A DNA stretch of 64,000 nucleotides from Bryobacteraceae bacterium (GTDB lineage: Bacteria > Acidobacteriota > Terriglobia > Bryobacterales > Bryobacteraceae), in the NCBI GenBank assembly GCA_025056455.1, contig JANWVY010000007.1, forward strand, positions 124,001-188,000, read 5' to 3'. The notes beneath the pieces were generated by a model, which saw only the letters and a list, made by a program, of their open reading frames with translations, was not told the origin of the DNA and made no database searches. Every line of letters begins with the position of its first letter. Within the stretch, counting starts at the first letter, position 1. The position numbers and the translations under genes were made by a program. Below are positions 19,506 to 29,081 of this stretch, piece after piece.

Positions 19506-20393
19506 GTGGCTGATTTGGTCCTTGCGAGCGCAATCATGGGAGCCTTGGGTGTCACCCTAGGGGGCATCCTAGCGGTTGCCTATCGCAGGCTTTATGTTTT
19601 CGAAGATCCGCGTATCGATCAAGTCGAGGCCATGCTGCCCAACGCGAATTGCGGGGCTTGCGGTTCTCCGGGTTGCCGCGCGTTTGCCGAGAAAGTTGTT
19701 AAGGGCGAGGTAGAGCCCGCTCGGTGCACCGTGAGCACCAGGGCCGCTATCGTTCAGATTGCGAATTATCTCGGCGTGAGTGCAGGCTCGCAGGAAAAAC
19801 GTGTGGCGCGGTTGGCCTGCGCGGGAGGAGCAAACGTAGCGCTGAATCACGCGCGATACACGGGATGGCAGACCTGCCGCGGCGCCGCGTTAGTGGCCGG
19901 GGGCGGCAAAGCGTGTAGCTGGGGCTGCCTGGGTTTTGGGGACTGCGCGCGGGTTTGCCAGTTCGACGCCATTCGCATGAATGAACACTTGCTGCCTGTG
20001 GTAGACGAGGCCAAGTGTACGGCTTGTGGCGATTGTGTTGAAATCTGTCCCAAACAGCTTTTTTCCATACACCCGGTGAGTCACCGCTTGTGGGTGGCTT
20101 GCCGGAATCTGTTACATGGCGAGGCGGCGGAGGCAGTTTGTGAAGTTGCGTGTACAGCCTGTGGCCGCTGCGCCGCCGACGCTCCGCCTGGTCTGATCCA
20201 AATCGTCCATAACCTGGCGGTGGTCGATTATTCCCGGAATTCTCTCGCCAGCCGGGCGCCAATTGAGCGATGTCCAACCGGAGCCATTGTTTGGTTCGAC
20301 GAACATCAAGGACCTGTCAAAGGCGCCGAGGCGAAAAAGATTACCCGAAAATCTGCCCTCCCTGTCGCCGTGGCAGATTTTCCGAGAAACTAG
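19506..20393 (+). CDS. rnfB: Rnf complex ferredoxin subunit RnfB
   Basis: 295 residues from the GTG at 19506, which has AGGAG 8 nt upstream. One N-terminal transmembrane helix (about 3-26) is followed by the RnfB Fe-S motif LPNANCGACGSPGCRAFAEK. Ferredoxin-type motifs come next: CSWGCLGFGDCARVCQ, CTACGDCVEICPK and CTACGRC. The last pair is degenerate: Cys IV of the CTACGRC motif is Ala (CAADAP) and the final motif keeps only ERCPTGAI. One cluster therefore seems lost from the C-terminal ferredoxin while the other can still form. Role: membrane-anchored entry point for ferredoxin electrons into Rnf. First gene of the operon. Confidence 0.9.
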   Translation: MADLVLASAIMGALGVTLGGILAVAYRRLYVFEDPRIDQVEAMLPNANCGACGSPGCRAFAEKVVKGEVEPARCTVSTRAAIVQIANYLGVSAGSQEKRVARLACAGGANVALNHARYTGWQTCRGAALVAGGGKACSWGCLGFGDCARVCQFDAIRMNEHLLPVVDEAKCTACGDCVEICPKQLFSIHPVSHRLWVACRNLLHGEAAEAVCEVACTACGRCAADAPPGLIQIVHNLAVVDYSRNSLASRAPIERCPTGAIVWFDEHQGPVKGAEAKKITRKSALPVAVADFPRN

Positions 20394-20427
20394 AGCGCAA
20401 ACAGAGGCCAACAGCGAGGCGCAAAGC

Positions 20428-23400
20428 ATGAGTACAAAACGCACGTTCCCTTATCCAGGAATCCGTTCCGCAATGGACGGCAATACGGCCGTCATTATGT
20501 GCGAGCGCGAAGCCACGGACGGCGCAGGGGCCTATCCCATCACCCCTTCGACGCAAATGGGCGAGTATTGGGCTGAGGCCACGGCTGCGGGTCATGTCAA
20601 CATTTCTGGAAGACCGCTCATCTTTATTGAGCCTGAGGGTGAACATGCAGCCGCGGCTGTCACGGCGGGTCTTGCCATGACCGGGTTGCGCGCCGCTAAC
20701 TTTTCTTCCGGTCAGGGCATCGCCTATATGCACGAATCCTTGTATGCGGCGGTCGGAAAGCGGCTGACCTATGTGCTGAACATGGGATGTCGCGCCATTA
20801 CCAAGGCGACGCTCAATGTGCACGCTGGCCACGATGACTACCACTGTGTGGACGACACGGGCTTCTTTCAACTCATGGCCAAAAGCGCCCAAGAGGCGGC
20901 TGATCTCAACCTGATCGCGCACCGGATCGCCGAGCTCGCCTTGACGCCAGGCATCTGCGGGCAGGACGGGTTTCTGACCACGCACTTGATCGAGTCGCTC
21001 ATGCTGCCAGAAAGGGATTTAATTGCAGAGTATCTCGGGCGGCCCGACGACATCATTGAAACGCCAACTCCTGCTCAGCGATTACTGTTTGGCCCTCGCC
21101 GCCGGCGCATCCCCGAGTTGTGGACGGTTGACAATCCGGTGATGCTTGGTGTCGTCCAGAATCAGGACGCCTACATGCAGAGCGTGGCAGCGCAGCGGCC
21201 ATTTTTCTTTGACCATGTGGCCGAGCTCGCCGACCGCGCCATGGCCGAATACTACGAGCTCACGGGCCGGCAGTATCGCCGTGTGTCCACCTATCGAACG
21301 GAGGACGCTGACTATCTCATCGTGGGGATGGGCAGCATGATTGTGACAGCCGAGGCGGTGGCCGACTATCTCCGTGAAACCCGGAAGCTCAAAGTTGGCG
21401 TCGTCAACATGACCATGTTCCGGCCCTTTCCTGGCGACTTAGTCACCGAGATTCTCCGAGGCCGCAAAGGAGTCGCCGTGCTCGAACGTACGGACCAGCC
21501 GCTGGCCGAGGATCTGCCGCTCATCCGGGAGATCCGTGCTGCGCTCGGTCGCGCTCTTGAAAATGGCCGGGCAAGCCAGGGAAAACTCCCTTACCCTGAT
21601 CACGCCGTCTACAAGCACCTAGATGAGATACCACCTCTTTATTCCGGCTGTTACGGTCTCGGCAGCCGCGACCTTCAACCTGAAGGCCTGATTGGGGCAG
21701 TTGAAAACATGCTGCCCGGTGGCCACCAACGCCGCTTTTTCTACCTTTCCGTTGACTTTGCTCATGACAAGCCCTTCACACCGAAGCAGGAAATTCACCA
21801 AATTGCCGTGACCGACGCTTACCCCAAGGTTAAGGAGCTGGCCATCCGCGGCTCGGAAAATCCCAACCTCATGCCGAAGAACAGCATCACTGTTCGCTTC
21901 CACTCCGTAGGCGGATGGGGCGCCATTACCACAGGCAAGAACCTCGCCATGACGTTATTTGATCTCTTGGGTTATCACATCAAGGCGAACCCCAAGTATG
22001 GCTCGGAGAAGAAAGGTCAGCCGACAACCTACTATCTTTCTGCAGCCCCGGAGCCGATCCGCGTCAACTGCGACTACTTTTATGTCGACGTCGTTTTGTC
22101 GCCCGATCCAAACGTCTTCAAGCACTCAAACCCACTGGCGGGTCTGAAAAATGGCGGCGTGTTCATTCTGCAAAGCTCGTTTGAAGACCCGCAAGAAGTG
22201 TGGGCGCAGATTCCTGAACGTTTCCAGCGAATGATTTTGGAAAACAACATCCGGGTGTACTATCTCGACGCCTTTAAGATCGCACGCCAAGAAGCAACCG
22301 ACCCGGACTTGCAATTTCGCATGCAGGGGATTGCCTTTCAGGGAGCGTTCTTCGCCGTTTCCGGCGTAATGGCCCTGGCCAATCTCACCGAGGAAAAGCT
22401 GTTTGACGCGATTGAATCCCAGTTGAAGAGCAAATTTGGCGCCAAGGGCGCTCGCGTGGTGGCCGACAACATGCGGGTCGTCCGTCGGGGTTTTGATGAA
22501 GTCAAAGAGATCAAGGAGAAGAAGCTGACAGCGCCGGCAAGCTCAACCTTGCGGCGAGCACCTGACCTGCCCGTCCTGCTCAAAGCGCTGCCGGCCGCTG
22601 CCACTCCAACTACTGATATCCACCGTTTCTGGGAGCAAACGGGGCATTTCTACCTCACGGGCAAAGGGAATGATAACCTGGTCGATCCCTTCATCGGCCT
22701 GAGCTGGATTCCTGCGCTCACCGGCGTTTTTCGCGACATGACAAGCATTCGCTTTGAGCATCCCGTCTGGATTCCCGAAAACTGTACGGCCTGCGGCTCC
22801 TGCTATACGGTGTGTCCAGATAGTGCGATTCCCGGCTTGGTGCATGCCCCTTTGACGGTGCTCGAAACTGCGATGAAGCAAGCTCAAAAAGCGGGCCATG
22901 AGGTCCGTTTGCTGCCCCGCGCCATCCGGCTGGTCGACCAGAAACTGCGCATCCGCATTTCCGCCGCGGGAGAGAAGGCGGATGTTCGGCGGTTGATCGA
23001 CGATGCGATTGGAGATGTCTTGCTCGGTTACGCCCCAGAGTCAGACGATCGCAAACAACTAGAACAGGAATTTCAGTGGCTGCGCGAACAGCTGGGCGAT
23101 TTCAAATTCTCAGTGACGCAGCCTTACTGGATTTCGCGAGAGAAAAAACAAAAGAACTCGGGCGGATTGTTGTCCATCACGGTGAATCCTTATGCCTGTA
23201 AAGGTTGTATGGAATGCGTCAAGGTGTGCAACGACGACGCTTTACGGCCCGTGCCGCAGACCGCCGAGTCGGTAGAGAAGCTGCGTAAGGATTGGGATTT
23301 TTGGATGGCGCTGCCCACCACCGCCCCAGAATTCATCCGCATTGAGAATCTCGACGAGAAGATCGGCGCGCTCGAGACCTTGTTATTGGACAAAAACAAT

Positions 23401-25353
23401 TACATGTCTCTGGTATGCGGCGATGGCGCTTGCCTGGGCTGCGGCGAGAAAACCGTCGTACATCTTTTCACCGCAACTGTCGAAGCGCTGATGCAACCGA
23501 GGGTAGCCAAGCACGTTCGCAAGATTGAAGATTTGATTCAGCGCCTGGACCAGCACATCCGGCTTAAACTCGCTTCGACCATGGATCTGAGCGATACGGA
23601 ACGCATCTCACACGCGCTCGATGAGTTGCGCGATGCGGACGTCACCTTGGCCACTTTCTCCGAAAAGTTGGATGAGCGCGGCGCGGGTAAGACGATCGAT
23701 GCGGAGTGGCTGCGCTGGGCCACTCAACTGCTTGCCAAACTGCGGCACCTAAAGTGGCAATACACCGAAGGCGCAAGTCGCCGGGGGCGGGCCAGTATGG
23801 GGATGATCAACGCCACAGGCTGTACTTCGGTGTGGGCCTCTACCTATCCCTTCAACCCGTACCCGTTCCCCTGGGCCAACCATCTTTTCCAGGATTCCCC
23901 TTCCATGGCCATGGGCGTCTTTGAAGGCCACATGGTGAAGATGGCCGAAGGCTTCAAAGCGATCCGCATGGCCGAAATCGAACTGAATGAAGGATACAAG
24001 AAGGAAAAGCACGAGGAGTTCTTCACTTACTTCAACTGGCGACACTTTTCCGACGAGGAATACCTGCTATGTCCGCCTGTTGTGGCAGTAGGCGGGGACG
24101 GCGCCATGTATGACATCGGTTTCCAGAATTTGTCCCGTCTGATGATGTCTGGAAAGCCGATCAAGGTGTTGATCCTTGACACTCAGGTGTACTCCAACAC
24201 TGGCGGCCAGGCCTGCACCTCAGGCTTTGCGGGTCAGATCTCCGACATGGCCCAGTATGGCAAGGCCTTCCAGGGCAAGGAGGAAATCCGGAAAGAGATT
24301 GCCTTAGTGGGCATGGCGCACCGCACCAGCTACATTCTGCAAGGCAGCATTTCCCACCCTACACACTTGATCGAAGGTTTTATTGACGGGTTGAATGCGC
24401 GCCGTCCGGCTATTTTCAACGTCTACTCGGCCTGCATGCCCGAGCACGGCATCGGAGACGATGTCGCAGAGCATCAAAGCAAGCTCGCCGTTGAGTCTCG
24501 CGCCTATCCTTTAATCCGCTACAACCCAGACAAAGGCATCACACCGGAGGAGTGTTTCGATCTCGAGGGCAACCCATCGATCGAGACCGACTGGCCCACC
24601 TACACACTGCACTATACCGACGAACAAGGCTTCAAGGCACAGATGGAACTGCCCTTGACCTTCGCCGATTTCGCTGTTACCGAAGCCCGCTTCCGCAAGC
24701 ATTTCCGGACGGCACCGCGCGATACCTGGAACGAAAACATGGTGCCTCTGGCGGATTATTTGAACCTCGAGGCCAGTGAGCGAGAAGGAAAGTTCCCCTT
24801 CATCTGGGCAGTCGATAAGAAAAATCGCCTGATTCGGGTGATCCCCTCGCAGAGCCTGGTACGCTCCTGCGAAGACCGGCGCAACTTCTGGCGCATGCTG
24901 AAAGCCCTTGCTGGCGTACGGCCCAAGGTCAACCCTGAGGAAATCGCACAGCGCGTCAGGCTGGAATTCGCGCAAACGCTCGCCTCGCGCCTGCTCGAGA
25001 TTGCAACCGATGGCAACACCGATCTGTCTGCGCCGGCGGCGCCGCTAACCCTTCTGGCCCCAGCGCCCGAAACGGCCCAGCGAGAGCCGGCGCTTGAGGA
25101 CGGCTACGTTGCGCCCTGGATTGACTCCGCCAACTGCACCTCCTGCGACGAATGCATCCAGATCAATCCCAAAATCTTTGCCTATGACGAGAACAAGCGC
25201 GCCTACATTAAAGACCCCAAAGGAGGACCTTATCGAGATTTGGTCCGCGCCGCCGAAAAGTGCACAGCGCAGGTGATTCATCCCGGTACACCGTTTGATC
25301 GCAACGAAAAGGATGTGGACAAGCTTCTGAAACGCGCTCAGAAGTATCTGTGA
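20428..25353 (+). CDS. nifJ: Giant pyruvate (2-oxoacid):ferredoxin oxidoreductase, single-chain
   Basis: 1641 residues against about 1170-1200 for usual NifJ. Order: pyrimidine-binding domain (AYPITPSTQMGEYW near residue 32); domain II (about 290-400); gamma domain (about 490-720, FHSVGGWGAITTGKN); Fe-S motifs CTACGSCYTVCP (about 786) and CKGCMECVKVC (about 925); TPP domain (GACLGCGEK about 1000, ATGCTSVWAS about 1130, GDGAMYDIGFQN about 1225); and a C-terminal CTSCDEC...KCTA single-cluster domain (about 1568-1641). Long helical inserts separate the two Fe-S motifs and split the TPP domain. Role: CoA-dependent oxidation of pyruvate or another 2-oxoacid, or the reverse, with ferredoxin. Substrate is not proven. 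It lies between rnfB and rnfC. The ATG at 20428 is chosen because upstream frame overlaps rnfB. Confidence 0.88.
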   Translation: MSTKRTFPYPGIRSAMDGNTAVIMCEREATDGAGAYPITPSTQMGEYWAEATAAGHVNISGRPLIFIEPEGEHAAAAVTAGLAMTGLRAANFSSGQGIAYMHESLYAAVGKRLTYVLNMGCRAITKATLNVHAGHDDYHCVDDTGFFQLMAKSAQEAADLNLIAHRIAELALTPGICGQDGFLTTHLIESLMLPERDLIAEYLGRPDDIIETPTPAQRLLFGPRRRRIPELWTVDNPVMLGVVQNQDAYMQSVAAQRPFFFDHVAELADRAMAEYYELTGRQYRRVSTYRTEDADYLIVGMGSMIVTAEAVADYLRETRKLKVGVVNMTMFRPFPGDLVTEILRGRKGVAVLERTDQPLAEDLPLIREIRAALGRALENGRASQGKLPYPDHAVYKHLDEIPPLYSGCYGLGSRDLQPEGLIGAVENMLPGGHQRRFFYLSVDFAHDKPFTPKQEIHQIAVTDAYPKVKELAIRGSENPNLMPKNSITVRFHSVGGWGAITTGKNLAMTLFDLLGYHIKANPKYGSEKKGQPTTYYLSAAPEPIRVNCDYFYVDVVLSPDPNVFKHSNPLAGLKNGGVFILQSSFEDPQEVWAQIPERFQRMILENNIRVYYLDAFKIARQEATDPDLQFRMQGIAFQGAFFAVSGVMALANLTEEKLFDAIESQLKSKFGAKGARVVADNMRVVRRGFDEVKEIKEKKLTAPASSTLRRAPDLPVLLKALPAAATPTTDIHRFWEQTGHFYLTGKGNDNLVDPFIGLSWIPALTGVFRDMTSIRFEHPVWIPENCTACGSCYTVCPDSAIPGLVHAPLTVLETAMKQAQKAGHEVRLLPRAIRLVDQKLRIRISAAGEKADVRRLIDDAIGDVLLGYAPESDDRKQLEQEFQWLREQLGDFKFSVTQPYWISREKKQKNSGGLLSITVNPYACKGCMECVKVCNDDALRPVPQTAESVEKLRKDWDFWMALPTTAPEFIRIENLDEKIGALETLLLDKNNYMSLVCGDGACLGCGEKTVVHLFTATVEALMQPRVAKHVRKIEDLIQRLDQHIRLKLASTMDLSDTERISHALDELRDADVTLATFSEKLDERGAGKTIDAEWLRWATQLLAKLRHLKWQYTEGASRRGRASMGMINATGCTSVWASTYPFNPYPFPWANHLFQDSPSMAMGVFEGHMVKMAEGFKAIRMAEIELNEGYKKEKHEEFFTYFNWRHFSDEEYLLCPPVVAVGGDGAMYDIGFQNLSRLMMSGKPIKVLILDTQVYSNTGGQACTSGFAGQISDMAQYGKAFQGKEEIRKEIALVGMAHRTSYILQGSISHPTHLIEGFIDGLNARRPAIFNVYSACMPEHGIGDDVAEHQSKLAVESRAYPLIRYNPDKGITPEECFDLEGNPSIETDWPTYTLHYTDEQGFKAQMELPLTFADFAVTEARFRKHFRTAPRDTWNENMVPLADYLNLEASEREGKFPFIWAVDKKNRLIRVIPSQSLVRSCEDRRNFWRMLKALAGVRPKVNPEEIAQRVRLEFAQTLASRLLEIATDGNTDLSAPAAPLTLLAPAPETAQREPALEDGYVAPWIDSANCTSCDECIQINPKIFAYDENKRAYIKDPKGGPYRDLVRAAEKCTAQVIHPGTPFDRNEKDVDKLLKRAQKYL

Positions 25354-25363
25354 GGGATCGAGC

Positions 25364-26722
25364 ATGAAGCTGTTTGGTTGGTTTGGGGACAAGGCGCTTC
25401 ACCGGGGAGTGCATGTTCCAGAATGCAAGGAGCAAACCGCGCACTTGCCTATTCGTCGCATGAACTTTCCCCCAGTCGTGATCGTGCCAATGTCCCAACA
25501 TGCTGGGACACCGGCCATTCCGATCGTCAAAGAAGGGCAAGAAGTCGTGCGGGGCGAGCCGATTGCCAGGCCCGACGGCTTCGTTTCGGTGCCGATGCAT
25601 GCGCCCGTGACGGGCAAGGTGGAGCGCATCGCTCTGGCTCCCAGCGCGCGGGGCGACCTCTCTTTGGCGATTTACATCCGGCCTTACCCTGCGGCAAGCC
25701 AGGAAGTGCTCTACGGAGAGCCTCAAAACATCGACCAAATGTCGCCGGAAGAAATTGTCCGGGCCGTTCAAGAAACGGGTGTTGTTGGACTGGGAGGTGC
25801 CGCTTTTCCCACGCACGTAAAGATGAAGCTGCCCGAGGGCAGGACCGTGGACACTGTGGTCGTCAATGGCTGTGAGTGCGAGCCCTACCTGACGACAGAC
25901 CATCGCGTCATGGTGGAACAGCCGCGAGCCGTGATCCATGGAACGCGCATTGCGATGAAGGCCCTGGGAGCTCCCCGGGCCATCATCGGTGTGGAAGACA
26001 ACAAACCGGACGCCATCCAGGCTCTGCGCGATGCTCTGGCAGCCGAAAGTGCGATTACTGTCGAGGCCGTACCCACGAAATACCCGCAAGGCGCCGAGAA
26101 AATGCTGATTGAAGTATTGCTAGGTCGCGAGGTTCCTTCCGGCGGTTTGCCCAGCGAAGTTGGCGTGGCGGTTTTTAACGTCGCCACCTTGGCCCAGATT
26201 GGTGACCTGCTACCCAGGCGGCAAGGGCTGATCGAACGCGTGATCACGATTGCTGGAACGGCCGTCCGCAAACCCGGGAACTATCTCACCGTGCTTGGTA
26301 CGCCCATTCGGTGGGCACTCGAACAAGCTGGTGCAACCGAACAAGCCGCCTCGGTGATTCTTGGAGGACCGATGATGGGACCCACCATCAGCTCGCTCGA
26401 CGTGCCAATCACGAAGGGCGTAACAGGCATTCTCGTCATGGCCCGGGACAGCTTCAACAGTCGGCATACCATTTTTCCGTGCATCCGGTGCGGGGCCTGC
26501 GTGGAAGTCTGCCCCTTACACTTGAACCCTTCCCGCTTGGGCATGCTGGCCCGGAAAGGCCGCTATGAAGAGATGGAAAGCGACTTTCATCTGATGGATT
26601 GCTTTGAGTGTGGCTGTTGTAGTTACGTTTGCCCGTCGCACATTCCGCTCGTGCAGTATTTCCGTGTAGCGAAGCAGATGAACCGGGAGAGGAAGGCCCG
26701 CCATGCCGCCGCTAGCGCCTGA
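25364..26722 (+). CDS. rnfC: Rnf complex NADH-binding subunit RnfC
   Basis: 452 residues. The N-terminal biotinyl-like region has KEGQEVVRGEPIARPDGFVS. The flavin/NADH-binding core has GVVGLGGAAFPTHVKM and VVNGCECEPYLTTDHR. Two ferredoxin motifs near the C-terminus are CIRCGACVEVCP and CFECGCCSYVCP, which carry two [4Fe-4S] clusters. Role: peripheral subunit exchanging electrons with NAD(H). It begins 10 nt after the oxidoreductase gene and overlaps rnfD by 20 nt. Confidence 0.96.
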   Translation: MKLFGWFGDKALHRGVHVPECKEQTAHLPIRRMNFPPVVIVPMSQHAGTPAIPIVKEGQEVVRGEPIARPDGFVSVPMHAPVTGKVERIALAPSARGDLSLAIYIRPYPAASQEVLYGEPQNIDQMSPEEIVRAVQETGVVGLGGAAFPTHVKMKLPEGRTVDTVVVNGCECEPYLTTDHRVMVEQPRAVIHGTRIAMKALGAPRAIIGVEDNKPDAIQALRDALAAESAITVEAVPTKYPQGAEKMLIEVLLGREVPSGGLPSEVGVAVFNVATLAQIGDLLPRRQGLIERVITIAGTAVRKPGNYLTVLGTPIRWALEQAGATEQAASVILGGPMMGPTISSLDVPITKGVTGILVMARDSFNSRHTIFPCIRCGACVEVCPLHLNPSRLGMLARKGRYEEMESDFHLMDCFECGCCSYVCPSHIPLVQYFRVAKQMNRERKARHAAASA

Positions 26723-27758
26723 AATCGAATTGAGAACATCGCCTCATTTCCACTCCAACCGTAGCGTGGAGATGATCATGCGCAACGTCGTCTATGCGTT
26801 GCTGCCGCTGTGTGCCTTTTCTGTGTGGAATTTTGGTCTCAGCGCCCTGGCGCTGATCCTCGTGTCGGTGCTTTCCTGCCTGGTCACGGAGCATCTGTTT
26901 TGTTGGCTCTCGCGCCGCAAATCCTCGCTGGGCGACTGGAGCGTCACGATTACGGGTATCCTGCTCGCTCTGACGTTGCCACCTGGATTCCCTTTGTGGA
27001 TGGTCGCCGTCGGCGGGTTTGTATCGGTCGGTTTAGGGAAAATGGCGTTCGGAGGGCTAGGCTTTAATGTGTTCAACCCGGCGCTCGTGGGTCGGGCGTT
27101 TTTACAGGCCTGTTTTCCTACGGCAATCACGGCCTATTCTCCCGCCTTAGCCAAAAACCGCTTTACGGAATTTATTCCCACCACCTTCACACCTCCTTTT
27201 CTCCAGCCGCCTCCACTGGCCGATTGGATCGAGCGAGTACGCGTGGATGCTTTCTCTGGCGCCACTCCGCTCATGCAACAAAAATTCGACAAGGTAACGG
27301 CGGATTGGCAACCGCTGTTTTTCGGCACCGTATCGGGCTCGGCTGGCGAAACGCCTGCCCTGCTTATTCTTTTGTGCGGGGCTTATCTGGCAGCACGAAA
27401 TTTTATGGACTGGCGCATTGCTTTCTCCATGCTGGCCAGCGCCTTTGTTAGCGGGGCGGCGTTTCACTTTCTGAATCCGGCCGTTTATCCCCATCCTTGG
27501 TTTGTGTTGCTTTCTGGCGGATTGATGTTGGGAGCTGTTTTTATGGCCACCGACATGGTGGCCTCACCGGTGACTCCGACGGGCGTGTGGATCTACGGCG
27601 CGCTCATGGGCCTGATCACGGTCGTGATCCGCAATCTGGGCGGCTTGCCCGAAGGCGTGATGTACGCCATCCTGCTCGGCAATGCCGTCTCGCCGCTCAT
27701 TGACAACCTGACCCAACCCCGCGTTTACGGAGTCCACCCGCGAAGGAGAACGGCATGA
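26703..27758 (+). CDS. rnfD: Rnf complex membrane subunit RnfD
   Basis: 351 residues with about 8-10 transmembrane segments. VDAFSGATPL contains the SGAT motif whose Thr (near residue 187) carries covalent FMN in RnfD/NqrB. Other RnfD blocks are GLGFNVFNPALVGRAFL and FMATDMVASPVTPTG. Role: ion-translocating membrane subunit. It overlaps rnfC by 20 nt and rnfG by 4 nt. The ApbE flavin transferase needed for FMN attachment is not in the window. Confidence 0.95.
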   Translation: MPPLAPEIELRTSPHFHSNRSVEMIMRNVVYALLPLCAFSVWNFGLSALALILVSVLSCLVTEHLFCWLSRRKSSLGDWSVTITGILLALTLPPGFPLWMVAVGGFVSVGLGKMAFGGLGFNVFNPALVGRAFLQACFPTAITAYSPALAKNRFTEFIPTTFTPPFLQPPPLADWIERVRVDAFSGATPLMQQKFDKVTADWQPLFFGTVSGSAGETPALLILLCGAYLAARNFMDWRIAFSMLASAFVSGAAFHFLNPAVYPHPWFVLLSGGLMLGAVFMATDMVASPVTPTGVWIYGALMGLITVVIRNLGGLPEGVMYAILLGNAVSPLIDNLTQPRVYGVHPRRRTA

Positions 27759-28420
27759 ATTCCCAAGCCCCATCTCGGCCCCCACTTTCTACGGCAGACG
27801 GCATCAAAATGGTGCGGCTGCTAGGGACCGTGTCGTTTGTTTGCGGGCTTTTGATCGTCATCACGCATCGCGGAACGCTCTCCGCCATCGGCCGCAACCA
27901 GGAACGTTTGACACGCGAGGCGGTGGCCGAGCTTTTGCCGGGCATGCAACGCCAAGTCGTCTACTCCGTTCACGGTGGCGAGCTGTCGAAGGGAGAAGGC
28001 TCAGACCGACTGGCAGGAAAGATCTACGCCGGCTACGACGCCTCGGGCAAGCTACTTGGCTTAGTGATGGAGGCCAGCGAGCGTGGTTATGCCGACATGA
28101 TTAAGGCCATGTACGCCTATTCTCCCTCGAAACGGTGCATTACTGGTTTTAAAGTCCTGGAAATGAAAGAAACACCCGGCCTAGGTGACAAGATTGCCAC
28201 CGACAAGAATTTTCTTGAGAATTTCAAACAGCTCGTTTACGATCCGGATCACCCCATCGTGGCGGTGAAGGCTGGCGCAAAAAAGAACAATTGGGAGATT
28301 GACGCAATTTCGGGAGCGACGATTTCTTCCCGCGCGGTCGGGCGCATGCTAAACCGTAGCATCCGGGAAATGGCGCCCCTCATTGAACGAAATCTCCGCC
28401 GGATTGAGAAAGGAGAATGA
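27755..28420 (+). CDS. rnfG: Rnf complex FMN-binding subunit RnfG
   Basis: 221 residues. One N-terminal membrane helix (about 22-42) is followed by a periplasmic FMN-binding domain with EMKETPGLGDKI and IDAISGATISSRAV, the SGAT flavinylation motif (Thr near residue 188). Role: covalent-FMN electron carrier of Rnf on the outer side of the membrane. The ATG overlaps the rnfD stop (ATGA). Confidence 0.95.
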   Translation: MNSQAPSRPPLSTADGIKMVRLLGTVSFVCGLLIVITHRGTLSAIGRNQERLTREAVAELLPGMQRQVVYSVHGGELSKGEGSDRLAGKIYAGYDASGKLLGLVMEASERGYADMIKAMYAYSPSKRCITGFKVLEMKETPGLGDKIATDKNFLENFKQLVYDPDHPIVAVKAGAKKNNWEIDAISGATISSRAVGRMLNRSIREMAPLIERNLRRIEKGE

Positions 28421-28421
28421 T

Positions 28422-29081
28422 ATGACTGGCGCGCACCTCGTCCAGGCGCCTTCTCCCTCCGAAAATTACGAGACCTTTTTCAATGGTCTCTGGAAGCAGA
28501 ATCCAGTGTTTGTGCAAGTTCTGGGAATGTGCCCCACGCTGGCCGTGACCAACAGCGTACGGAACGCCCTGGCCATGGGGGCGGCCACTTTGTTTGTGCT
28601 CGTTTGCTCCAATATGCTGATTTCTCTGGTTCGCAAGCGCGTGCCCAAACAAGTGCGAATTGCCACCTACATTCTCATCATCGCCACCTTTGTGACCATT
28701 GTCGATTACTTGATTAAGGCCCTCAGCATCGCTGTCTACAAGGCGCTCGGGCCATTCATCGCGCTCATTGTCGTCAACTGCATGATCCTTGGACGGGCCG
28801 AAGCATTCGCCAGCCGCAATCCGCCGGGGAAAGCCATTCTTGACGGACTCGGTATGGGCCTTGGCTTTTCCTTTGCCTTGCTGTGTTTGGGCGCGGTACG
28901 CGAAGTTCTGGGTGCGGGAACATTCTTAGGGGTTCCTCTCTTTGGGCCTCGTTTCCAGCCTTGGGTGTTGTTTCTATTGCCTCCTGGAGGCTTTCTGACG
29001 CTGGCGTTGTGGCTGCTGGTTTTTCGCGCTTGGCAGAGCCGGAAGGAGCGGAAACAAGAGCAATGGAGGGCGGCGGCATGA
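28422..29081 (+). CDS. rnfE: Rnf complex membrane subunit RnfE
   Basis: 219 residues from the ATG at 28422, which has AAGGAGAA upstream and starts right after rnfG. There are about six transmembrane helices. VLGMCPTLAVTNS and LIVVNCMILGRAEAFA supply the two conserved Cys that, with two from RnfA, hold the intramembrane iron centre. Role: membrane electron transfer and ion transport. The stop overlaps the rnfA start (ATGA). Confidence 0.95.
   Translation: MTGAHLVQAPSPSENYETFFNGLWKQNPVFVQVLGMCPTLAVTNSVRNALAMGAATLFVLVCSNMLISLVRKRVPKQVRIATYILIIATFVTIVDYLIKALSIAVYKALGPFIALIVVNCMILGRAEAFASRNPPGKAILDGLGMGLGFSFALLCLGAVREVLGAGTFLGVPLFGPRFQPWVLFLLPPGGFLTLALWLLVFRAWQSRKERKQEQWRAAA

Noticed and set aside
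25208-26089. 293-residue minus-strand frame over the PFOR end and rnfC
   Set aside because: Antisense shadow of two certain genes; His/Arg-rich composition typical of such shadows.
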